Made by a program: the position numbers and the translations under genes. From the NCBI GenBank assembly GCA_014377495.1, contig JACMPN010000378.1:1-7690 (forward strand): a DNA stretch of 7,690 nt, given 5' to 3'. The notes below the pieces were generated by a model that saw nothing but the letters and a program-made list of their open reading frames with translations, did no database searches and was not told the origin of the DNA. Source of the DNA: Candidatus Sericytochromatia bacterium. Lineage in GTDB: Bacteria; Cyanobacteriota; Sericytochromatia; JACMPN01. Positions 1 to 7,690 of this stretch are shown here, in pieces. Each line of letters begins with the position of its first letter. The first letter of the stretch is position 1.

Positions 1-198
1 CCCAAAGGGGGGCCCACGCCCGACGACAGGGCCGGTGGCGTGGGCGATGTCACGGCGCTGGTCCAGGCGCAGATCACGGAGATCCAGGCGACGAGCAGGG
101 CGGCCGAGGGCCTGTTCGCCGTGGCCGCGGAACTGGAGGATCTGGTCATGCCCTTTACGACCAGCGAGTCCAAGTACCTGAGCCTCTGTGCCACCTGA
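1..198 (+). CDS. Methyl-accepting chemotaxis protein, C-terminal end (partial)
   Basis: Frame 1 is open from the window edge to a TGA at 196-198, giving 65 residues; the start lies outside the window. The last 30 or so residues are a helix with the usual end pattern of the chemoreceptor signalling domain: A-E-x-L-x-x-x-A-x-E-L-x-x-L-V-x-x-F (seen as AEGLFAVAAELEDLVMPF). In the family this is the returning arm of the antiparallel cytoplasmic coiled coil that binds CheA and CheW and carries methylation sites. No CheR/CheB-docking pentapeptide is visible at the C-terminus, which ends in SLCAT. The stop codon abuts the stop codon of the convergent peroxiredoxin gene with no gap. The sensor domain and hairpin tip are not visible, so the ligand is unknown. 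Another coiled-coil protein is possible, but the spacing of Ala, Leu and Phe fits chemoreceptors best. Confidence 0.68.
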   Translation, partial: PKGGPTPDDRAGGVGDVTALVQAQITEIQATSRAAEGLFAVAAELEDLVMPFTTSESKYLSLCAT

Positions 199-705
199 TC
201 ACGGCATGCGGGCCAGTTCGCGGACCAGCAGGTCGACCGTCTCCGGCACGCCCTCGTAGCAGAAGCGGATGATGCCGCCACGATCGATCAGGAACGTCTT
301 GCGGGCATTGACGGGCAGGGGCGCCAGCGTCGATTCGTAGGCTTTGGCGACTTTGGCCCCTTTGTCGCTGAGCAACGGGAACGACAAATTCAGCTCCCGG
401 GCAAAGGTCGCCTGAGAGGTCGTGTCGTTGATACTGACGCCCAAGACTTGGGCGTTTGCGGCGTTCAGGAGGTTGATCCCACCCTCAAACGCTTGCATGC
501 AGATCCGTCAGTGGGGGGAACGGTCGTAGACGTAAAACGCCAGGACGACCCGTTTGCGGCCCTGGAACTCGGACAGGCGCACCAGGCGACCGTCATGTGA
601 GGGCAGGGTAAAGTCTGGTGCCATCCGGCCGACCATCCCCTGGCCGTCCTGCTCCGTCGCGGAACCCATCCCCACGGTGTGCATCAGTTTGCTGAAAAAG
701 CCCAC
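199..705 (-). CDS. Selenocysteine-containing peroxiredoxin (AhpC/TSA, Bcp-like), TGA at 508-510 read as Sec
   Basis: Thiol (here selenol) peroxidase that would reduce H2O2 or organic peroxides in the cytoplasm. The start is GTG at 703-705, chosen because AAGGAG (713-718) precedes it by 7 nt; this gives 168 residues, normal for the family. The thioredoxin-fold start is visible as M-A-P-D-F-T-L-P at 28-35, then VVLAFY (53-58), the active site D-R-S-P-H-U-R-I-C (61-69), LGVSIND (88-94), FPLLSD (109-114) and the conserved Arg135 in ARKTFLID (134-141). Residue 66 is encoded by an in-frame TGA that falls exactly where the peroxidatic Cys of the T/S-x-x-C motif belongs. Ser63 is the conserved Thr/Ser; the Pro normally four residues before it is Val59. 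Cys69 makes a U-x-x-C pair and Cys149 is the only other Cys. The gene ends at another TGA (199-201). A nonsense mutation or sequencing error at this one codon is the alternative, but the exact position argues for Sec. It is predicted without seeing Sec machinery genes in the window. Confidence 0.85.
475..505 (-). promoter_or_regulatory. Candidate bacterial SECIS hairpin just downstream of the Sec TGA
   Basis: Folded by eye from the mRNA directly after the TGA. A lower stem pairs GATC (505-502) with GATC (478-475), continues with a U-G wobble, and after one bulged G adds C-G, A-U and U-G pairs. An internal loop follows, then a 3-bp upper stem (CAA with UUG) closing the tetraloop GCGU (492-489). 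The first loop base is a G 16 nt after the TGA. Bacterial SECIS elements are known to carry a conserved G at the start of a small apical loop about 16 to 37 nt after the UGA, where SelB binds. The upper stem is short and no energy was computed. Confidence 0.5.
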
Positions 706-863
706 CGCTCGTCTCCTTGCTGCGTTCGTGACTGTCTTTCCGACACTGTCAACGAGAATAGGCCGGCTGAGGTGTCCCGATCCCAGCCGACCCATTGGGA
801 TCACGATGGCAGGCCAGTCTGGGAATTCCCTGAGTGCCAGGTGTCCCGCCCCCCGGGCACGGG
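706..863. other. Intergenic region between SWIM gene and peroxiredoxin, with small repeats
   Basis: This is 158 bp with no gene on either strand. It holds a 7-bp inverted repeat, GATCCCA (779-785) and TGGGATC (796-802), with a 10-nt loop and no T tract, so it is a poor terminator and could be an operator. GGTGTCCCG occurs twice (771-779 and 840-848). GGGAATTCCC at 821-830 is a perfect palindrome. No convincing promoter is visible, so it stays open whether the peroxiredoxin has its own transcript or is read from the SNF2-SWIM unit. Confidence 0.4.
713..718 (-). promoter_or_regulatory. Ribosome binding site of the selenoprotein peroxiredoxin
   Basis: AAGGAG on the minus strand lies 7 nt before the GTG at 703-705. 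It decides the start: the open frame extends upstream to about 804, but the extra 33 residues (rich in Arg and Val) do not look like peroxiredoxin sequence, and no comparable Shine-Dalgarno site is seen before the upstream ATGs. Confidence 0.75.
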
Positions 864-1688
864 TCAGTCCAACGCGTCGGACTGTCCGATCAGGTCACGG
901 TTACAGACGACGGCACTGGCCGACAGGATGTCGTAGGCTGCGATCAGGGCGGTCGTGGCGGATTGGCGGCCCACCTGCAGGGTCAGGGGGCCCAATCCCC
1001 CGAGGATCGCCGCCGGATTGGCGGGACGGGTCACGGCGAGCGAAAGGCTCCGCAGCCCGTCGCCCGCCTGGTAAAAGCGCCCGGTCGGCATGGCAGGTGC
1101 CTGCCGTGATGGCCCCGCCAGCGCCACCTGCTCGGGTGCCAGTCCCCGCAGCGTCAGCAGCAGCCGGGGCTCGGCATTGGTCCTGTGGAGAAATGCCAGC
1201 AGCAGGGCGGCGCCGTGTTTGCAGGGATAGCCATAATCCGGACAGCTGCAGTCAAAGTCGATATCGAGCTGGCGCGCATAGCGGCTCTGGCCGACCGCAA
1301 TTGGCATGAGGGAGAGGCCAGCCGCCTGCACGAGGCCATCGAAGGCCTGAGGCAGTTCACCGGTGAGCAGGGCAGCCAGCACGGCCCGATGCTGAGCGAG
1401 GCTGTGCTCCAGCCGGCGGAGCGGCTCGCCGGACCAGGGCTGCCAGATCAGGGAGGTCTCATAGGGTTTGCGGCGGCTGCCCTTGACTTGGGCGTCCACG
1501 TAGCCGTGACCGACCTCAACTGACTTGACGTTGCCGGCCCGGGCGTAGGTGGCCCCCCGGATCATCCGGCCCCGGTCCAGGGTGCTGTCGCAGACGGCCA
1601 GAAAGGCCCCCGTCCACCATTGACCGCCGACGGGTCCCCGTTTGGGGATCGTCCAGACCGGCGCAGGGGCTGCGGGTGTCTTGCCCAC
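864..1688 (-). CDS. SWIM zinc-finger domain protein, partner of the SNF2 ATPase
   Basis: This is a 274-residue protein with the SWIM zinc-binding signature C-x-C-x6-C-x-H, seen as C147-S-C149 followed by PDYGYP and C156-K-H158. The N-terminal part carries W-W-x-G-A/F elements (about 24-30) and the stretch R-G-x-x-Y-A-R-A-G-x-V (44-54), typical of bacterial SWIM proteins encoded beside helicases. SWIM domains are known to bind DNA or proteins and recur with SWI2/SNF2 ATPases in bacteria, so this one probably directs or assists the neighbouring translocase; that role is inferred. The start is GTG at 1686-1688, preceded by GGAGG (1696-1700) inside the end of the SNF2 gene. Only 2 bp separate the SNF2 stop and this start, which indicates an operon with translational coupling. 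About 115 residues follow the zinc site, with no recognised domain. It ends in TGA. Confidence 0.85.
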   Translation of the reverse strand: MGKTPAAPAPVWTIPKRGPVGGQWWTGAFLAVCDSTLDRGRMIRGATYARAGNVKSVEVGHGYVDAQVKGSRRKPYETSLIWQPWSGEPLRRLEHSLAQHRAVLAALLTGELPQAFDGLVQAAGLSLMPIAVGQSRYARQLDIDFDCSCPDYGYPCKHGAALLLAFLHRTNAEPRLLLTLRGLAPEQVALAGPSRQAPAMPTGRFYQAGDGLRSLSLAVTRPANPAAILGGLGPLTLQVGRQSATTALIAAYDILSASAVVCNRDLIGQSDALD

Positions 1689-1690
1689 GG

Positions 1691-4668
<2,978 letters not shown>

Positions 4669-4672
<4 letters not shown>

Positions 4673-4734
4673 CGGGGGGCACTCAGGCCGTTAGGCATCG
4701 ACAGTCCGGCCAATCGCTCACTGGCAAGGTGCAT
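4669..4734 (-). CDS. Candidate 21-residue leader ORF overlapping the SNF2 start
   Basis: ATG at 4732-4734 opens a 21-codon frame (begins MHLASERL, ends SAPR) that stops at TGA 4669-4671. This stop overlaps the SNF2 GTG (4670-4672) as GTGA, a classic coupling arrangement. The ORF has a Shine-Dalgarno site, AAGGA at 4743-4747, 8 nt before the ATG. The SNF2 start has only C-rich sequence before it. The peptide has no recognised homology, no run of regulatory codons and no membrane segment. It may serve only to bring ribosomes to the SNF2 start. A chance ORF in GC-rich DNA cannot be excluded. Confidence 0.35.
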
Positions 4735-4741
4735 GCGGCAG

Positions 4742-4748
4742 TTCCTTT
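4742..4748 (-). promoter_or_regulatory. Shine-Dalgarno-like site of the leader ORF
   Basis: AAAGGAA on the minus strand, with the core AAGGA 8 nt before the ATG at 4732-4734. It is the only good ribosome binding site in the 80 nt before the SNF2 gene. Confidence 0.4.
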
Positions 4749-4800
4749 GCAACAGGGGCAACGGTGTGGCTACCTGACGGACCCCACGGGCCAGTTTACC

Positions 4801-4829
4801 GGCATTCCGGCCCATTGGCATCCGGCCCA
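4801..4829. repeat. Imperfect tandem repeat between the divergent SNF2 and glycosyltransferase genes
   Basis: GGCATTCCGGCCCA (4801-4814) is followed by GGCATCCGGCCCA (4817-4829). The copies differ by one T and start 16 bp apart. The pair lies in the 4673-4894 divergent intergenic region and could be a double operator. No other clear feature was found in that region apart from the leader ORF; TTTGCAACA also occurs twice (4747-4755 and 4843-4851). Confidence 0.35.
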
Positions 4830-4894
4830 CGTCCGCGTGCCATTTGCAACATTCAGCACAGTCACCCCGGAGCAAAACCTGGCATCCTGCTAGC

Positions 4895-5770
4895 ATGCCC
4901 CGCATCACCATCATCATTGTCAGCTACCAAGTCCGGGAAGCCCTCGACCGCTGCCTGCAATCCCTGCGCGTCCTTGCCGAGGCGGCCGACATTGCGGTCT
5001 GGGTCGTCGACAATGCCTCGTCGGACGGCACGGGCACGATGATGCGGGAGGCCTTCCCCGAAGTGCAGTTCCTGCCGTTGCCGGACAACATCGGGTACGG
5101 CCGGGCGAACAACATTGCCATCCGCAAGACGGACTCACCCTACGTCCTGCTGCTCAACCCCGATACGGTCGTGCCGGCGGATACCCTGACCCCGCTCCTC
5201 GCTGCTCTGGAGGCTGATCCCCGGCTCGGCGGCATCACGGCGAAGGTGCTCCTTGAGGACGGCAGCCTCGATGCGGCCTGTCGGCGCAGCTTTCCGCGGC
5301 TGCGGGACCTCATTTACAAACAGCTTGGTCTGCCGCAGCTGTTTCCCCGTTCATCCGAGTTCAACCACTACAACCTCGGCCACCTGCCGGAGGATTTGCC
5401 CGCCGACGTGGAATGCGTCATGGGCGCCTTTTTCCTGCTCAAACGGGATGTCCTCACCCAGGTCGGGCTGTTTGACGACCAGTTCTTCCTCTATGGCGAG
5501 GATTTGGATCTCTGCCGCAGGATCGGTCAGGCCGGCTGGCGCATCCGCTACGATCCCCGGGTGACGATCACCCACATCAAGGGTGCCAGCGCCCGCAAAA
5601 ATCCGCAGGTGGCCATTCGCGAGTTTCATCGCTCCTGGCGGATCCTCTTTGCCAAACACTGGGCGCCGACGGTACCCGTATGGCAGCGGAAAGTGTTCAA
5701 TTGGGTGATCACAGCGCACGAGGCCTGGGCCATGTGGCGCTGGCGCCGGGTGGGTGGCAAGCCGCTGTAA
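4895..5770 (+). CDS. Family 2 glycosyltransferase (rhamnosyltransferase-like)
   Basis: This 291-residue GT-A fold enzyme is expected to transfer a sugar from a nucleotide-sugar donor to a cell-surface polysaccharide or lipid-linked acceptor at the cytoplasmic side of the membrane. The N-terminal strand ITIIIVSY (4-11) is followed by VVDNASSDGT (37-46, nucleotide binding), NIGYGRANNIAI (65-76), and L-N-P-D-T (87-91), which holds the metal-binding Asp region. Next come G-A-F-F-L-L-K-R (177-184) and F-L-Y-G-E-D-L-D-L-C-R-R (198-209), with the likely catalytic E-D pair (202-203). This set is typical of the WbbL/rhamnosyltransferase type, but the sugar cannot be read from sequence. No transmembrane helix is evident, though the C-terminus (265-285) is rich in Trp and basic residues and may touch the membrane. 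The ATG at 4895 is preferred because the fold starts there; an in-frame extension to 4844 looks unrelated. There is no Shine-Dalgarno site close to the ATG (GGAG is 22 nt away). It is a single gene ending in a strong terminator, divergent from SNF2. Confidence 0.92.
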   Translation: MPRITIIIVSYQVREALDRCLQSLRVLAEAADIAVWVVDNASSDGTGTMMREAFPEVQFLPLPDNIGYGRANNIAIRKTDSPYVLLLNPDTVVPADTLTPLLAALEADPRLGGITAKVLLEDGSLDAACRRSFPRLRDLIYKQLGLPQLFPRSSEFNHYNLGHLPEDLPADVECVMGAFFLLKRDVLTQVGLFDDQFFLYGEDLDLCRRIGQAGWRIRYDPRVTITHIKGASARKNPQVAIREFHRSWRILFAKHWAPTVPVWQRKVFNWVITAHEAWAMWRWRRVGGKPL

Positions 5771-5774
5771 ACAT

Positions 5775-5811
5775 CAAGAGCCCCGGTCCTCCATCAGGAC
5801 CGGGGCTCTTT
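5775..5811. terminator. Bidirectional rho-independent-type terminator
   Basis: AAGAGCCCCGGTCC (5776-5789) pairs perfectly with GGACCGGGGCTCTT (5797-5810), giving a 14-bp stem, or 15 bp if T5790 pairs with A5796. It lies 5 bp after the glycosyltransferase stop and 15 bp after the phospholipase stop on the other strand. The T run on the + side is short (5809-5811), but the stem is very stable and its position between convergent genes supports termination of both. Confidence 0.88.
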
Positions 5812-5825
5812 GCACATGAGGCGAC

Positions 5826-7238
5826 TTACCAGAACGCGATGTCCCGGCGATTCATGTACTCGCACAGCCGGGCGGTGAGCCGCTGCTTGAGGTTCAGCCG
5901 GTCGATGCGGACGGTGGTCCCGTTCCACATGCGGGTGAATTCGTCTTCAAAGGCCAGGGCTGCACCACCATCGACGATGAAGCTCGTCTCCCGCCAGCGG
6001 GTAAAGGCATTGGTGGTCCAGTTCGTCGACCCGGCGACGAGGGTCCGACCATCGACGACCATGGCCTTCATGTGCAGTTCCTGGTTGAAACGCCAGGGCT
6101 TGAACCAGCGGACCTGGGCGCCGACCTTCAGCAGTTCCCGGGCGGGCAGGATGTTCGGCATGCCGTCGGGCATGATCCCGGCCCCGTACTTGGTCAACGC
6201 CGCACCCTTGGGATCGAGGATCACCCGCACGTCGATGCCCCGCTTGTAGGCGTTGCACAGGGCGGCCGCCATGTCGGCATCGCCGAACTCGTACATCGCC
6301 ACGTGGATGCTGCGCTGCGCCCCGGCGATGATTTTCAGAAGACTTTCCTTGGTGTTCCGCTGCTGGGGGGCCGTCTGCGTGATGCGGACCTGGCTGACCG
6401 CCTGGGTGGCCATGCCGCCCCGGGCCAGGAGCGTACCGAAGGCCCACTCCTCGTCGAGCATCGCCGAGTACTCTTTGGCCGTCGGACCCTCGATGCGGAC
6501 CATCAGGTCGTGGTTGATGCGGGCCAGATCGTCCAGGTTCATGCTGCCGACGAAGGCCGTCTCACCGTCGAACACGGCGATCTTGTTGTGGTTGATCTGG
6601 AACTTGCGCTGAATGCTGTTCGGCATCGCCCCGAACAAGGCCAGGGGGTAGAGCTTGAAATTGACGTTGTTGGCCTTCAGGTAAGCAACCACCCGGGCCA
6701 CGCCGTCGGCGACGTCGCCGCTGAGGCCGAGCTTGGGGTCGAGCATGATCTGGATCTCGACGCCGGCCTTGGACCGCTCCACCATGGCGGTGGCGAGGTT
6801 CATGCCGATGTCACCGCCGAGCAGGAAGTAGCTGACCTGGATGCGCTTTTTGGCACCCCTGATCAGGCGGAACAACTCGGGAAAGATCTCGCTGTCGTCG
6901 AGGTACAACGACGTGTCATTCGTCTGGGCGACGGGATTGACCACGAAGTCCGGCAGGGCGCCGCGGACGGGGCTCGTCGCCGGGGCCGGGCTCATATCGG
7001 GCGCCGTGGCAAAGGTGACGACCCGGGCAAAGGTGTTTTCCAGGTCCGCCTGCTCGGCGGCACTGACGGGCACGCCTTCTTCTTTGAGGAAGGCGGCAGT
7101 CTCACTGCGGGCCAGGGCCGTCACGGTGGTCGTCTGACTGCCGGCCAGGGCGCCGGGCCGGACAGTGGGCATCGGGGCCGCACATGCCGTCACGAGCATA
7201 CTCGCCATCATCGTTGCCAAAGCACGGGACTTCCACAT
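5826..7238 (-). CDS. Phospholipase D-family lipoprotein with two HKD motifs
   Basis: This 470-residue protein belongs to the PLD superfamily, which cleaves or transfers phosphodiester bonds (phospholipases, cardiolipin synthases, some nucleases). The N-terminus MWKSRALATMMASMLVTAC is a lipoprotein signal: basic start, hydrophobic stretch, lipobox V-T-A-C with the acylated Cys at 19. The residue after Cys is Ala, so outer-membrane placement would be expected in a diderm. Residues 20-107 are a low-complexity linker rich in Ala, Pro and Thr. The first catalytic motif is H217-x-K219-x4-D224 with G-S-M-N (231-234); the second is H389-x-K391-x4-D396 with G-S-T-N (403-406). Both are complete, so the chain should form one active site by itself. 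The ATG at 7236-7238 was chosen because GGAGG lies 8 nt upstream and the signal peptide starts there; a GTG 21 bp earlier is less likely. It is a single gene converging with the glycosyltransferase. Cardiolipin synthase-like or secreted phospholipase activity cannot be separated from sequence alone. Confidence 0.92.
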   Translation of the reverse strand: MWKSRALATMMASMLVTACAAPMPTVRPGALAGSQTTTVTALARSETAAFLKEEGVPVSAAEQADLENTFARVVTFATAPDMSPAPATSPVRGALPDFVVNPVAQTNDTSLYLDDSEIFPELFRLIRGAKKRIQVSYFLLGGDIGMNLATAMVERSKAGVEIQIMLDPKLGLSGDVADGVARVVAYLKANNVNFKLYPLALFGAMPNSIQRKFQINHNKIAVFDGETAFVGSMNLDDLARINHDLMVRIEGPTAKEYSAMLDEEWAFGTLLARGGMATQAVSQVRITQTAPQQRNTKESLLKIIAGAQRSIHVAMYEFGDADMAAALCNAYKRGIDVRVILDPKGAALTKYGAGIMPDGMPNILPARELLKVGAQVRWFKPWRFNQELHMKAMVVDGRTLVAGSTNWTTNAFTRWRETSFIVDGGAALAFEDEFTRMWNGTTVRIDRLNLKQRLTARLCEYMNRRDIAFW

Positions 7239-7246
7239 GAACGCCA

Positions 7247-7251
7247 CCTCC
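7247..7251 (-). promoter_or_regulatory. Ribosome binding site of the phospholipase D gene
   Basis: GGAGG on the minus strand, 8 nt before the ATG at 7236-7238. It decides between this ATG and the upstream in-frame GTG at 7257-7259, which the site lies downstream of. Confidence 0.7.
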
Positions 7252-7690
7252 AACCCCACCCTGCGTCATCGCATTGGGTTGGTTATCGGTTCATTGACGC
7301 CTTACTTTGCCTTAAGGTTGGCCTAAGGGGTGGCGGGGCTGGTTGGTCGATGGCTGGGGGCTGTCAGAGAATCAGTGTTGGTGGCCTTCGAGCGCACGTC
7401 TCGGCTGGTGGCGATCGCACCCCACCCCCCAGCCCCCACTCCAAGGTGGAGAGGGGGAGCCTCAAAGGGTTTCCCCGCTTTTTGGTCGCGCCGCAGGGGC
7501 CATCGTTTGGCAGGAGCGCTCAGTGCGGGCCGTCCCAATGCCGTCGGGCATACTGCGGCGCCGGAACGTCCCCAGCCCAATCGGATATCCGACGCCACCC
7601 AGGTGTGAGCCAGGGTGACGGCGAAAGGTCTGTGGCTCTGCTCGGCCGAACACCCAAAATCTTGTGAACGGGACCCAAGCACGCCCCAGC
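7252..7690. other. Noncoding region upstream of the phospholipase D gene
   Basis: About 440 bp with no gene I can support. Frames open here on both strands encode only low-complexity, Arg/Pro/Gly-rich or unrelated sequence and lack ribosome binding sites. The part at 7265-7325 is less GC-rich than its surroundings and is the likely promoter region for the phospholipase gene; it holds the palindrome CCTTAAGG (7310-7317) and a related CCTAAGG next to it (7322-7328), but no clear -35/-10 pair. A G/C-rich palindromic element lies at 7420-7457, and TCGGATATCCGA (7581-7592) is a perfect 12-bp palindrome. Nothing was recognised from 7593 to the end. Confidence 0.5.
7420..7457. repeat. C/G-rich palindrome, probable dispersed intergenic repeat (REP-like)
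   Basis: CCCCC-A-CTCCA (7433-7443) can pair with TGGAG-A-GGGGG (7447-7457) around a 3-nt loop: 10 pairs with one A-A mismatch. It is flanked by further C runs (7420-7423 and 7425-7430). The layout (a stem beside C-rich runs, in an intergenic position) resembles abundant short intergenic repeats I know from several GC-rich environmental bacteria and cyanobacteria. Only one copy is in the window, so its repeat status is inferred. Confidence 0.45.

Noticed and set aside
747..752. TTGACA on the minus strand as a -35 box for the peroxiredoxin
   Set aside because: Perfect hexamer, but no -10 box follows at 16-18 bp, and the implied transcription start would fall inside the ribosome binding site.
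199..804. Two separate small genes, or a peroxiredoxin pseudogene broken by a stop codon
   Set aside because: Both parts share one frame and make one continuous peroxiredoxin; the downstream part alone would lack the active site and has no good ribosome binding site. The stop sits exactly on the catalytic residue and the rest is undamaged, so selenocysteine is the simpler reading.
554..1309. Open frame of 251 codons on the + strand opposite the peroxiredoxin and SWIM genes
   Set aside because: Arg/Pro/Ala-rich shadow crossing two real genes and the gap between them; no domain or ribosome binding site.
4880..4895. Sigma-54-like element (TGGCA-N9-GC, with GG and GC spaced by 10) before the glycosyltransferase
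   Set aside because: The -12 GC is immediately next to the ATG at 4895, so transcription would begin inside the gene after its start codon.
7411..7418. GCGATCGC, the HIP1 octamer abundant in cyanobacteria
   Set aside because: A single copy in a GC-rich 7.7-kb window is not evidence of cyanobacterial origin.
6072..7667. Long open frame of 531 codons on the + strand
   Set aside because: It is antisense to the phospholipase D gene for most of its length, with Gly/Val/Asp/His-rich composition typical of the opposite strand of a GC-rich gene, and no recognisable domain.
7323..7682. Open frame of 119 codons on the minus strand in the right-hand noncoding region
   Set aside because: No recognisable domain, low-complexity composition, it runs through the palindromic repeat, and there is no good start signal.

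Overview
The window is a GC-rich bacterial chromosome segment with standard stop codon use: TGA ends the chemoreceptor, SNF2 and SWIM genes, TAA ends the glycosyltransferase and phospholipase D genes, and Trp is read from TGG. A lipobox-bearing secreted protein and a chemoreceptor tail suggest a motile, probably diderm bacterium. The SNF2 ATPase plus SWIM zinc-finger pair is common in cyanobacteria, actinobacteria and other environmental lineages. I cannot assign a taxon. If the main finding below is right, the organism decodes selenocysteine.

Layout from left to right. (1) 1-198, + strand: the C-terminal end of a methyl-accepting chemotaxis protein. (2) 199-705, - strand: a peroxiredoxin whose reading frame is crossed by a single in-frame TGA (508-510). 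That TGA lies exactly at the peroxidatic cysteine (S-P-H-U in place of T-P-x-C) and is followed three residues later by Cys (U-x-x-C). A hairpin with bacterial SECIS features follows it directly. I read this as one selenoprotein gene of 168 residues, which a naive gene finder would split into two. (3) 864-1688 and 1691-4672, - strand: a SWIM zinc-finger protein directly downstream of, and apparently translationally coupled to, a 993-residue SNF2-family DNA translocase. The SNF2 start codon itself overlaps the stop of a 21-codon candidate leader ORF (4669-4734). (4) 4673-4894: the intergenic region between the divergent SNF2 and glycosyltransferase genes, with an imperfect tandem repeat. (5) 4895-5770, + strand: a GT2-family glycosyltransferase. 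(6) 5775-5811: a strong hairpin terminator shared by two converging genes. (7) 5826-7238, - strand: a two-HKD phospholipase D-family lipoprotein. (8) 7239-7690: noncoding as far as I can see, with a C/G-rich palindrome resembling a dispersed intergenic repeat.

The genes do not form one pathway. The SNF2/SWIM pair is a two-gene unit acting on DNA. The peroxiredoxin lies on the same strand 158 bp downstream and may be transcribed with it or separately. The glycosyltransferase and phospholipase D point to envelope polysaccharide and lipid work but are in separate transcription units. The selenocysteine reading of the peroxiredoxin is the most noteworthy observation in the window.
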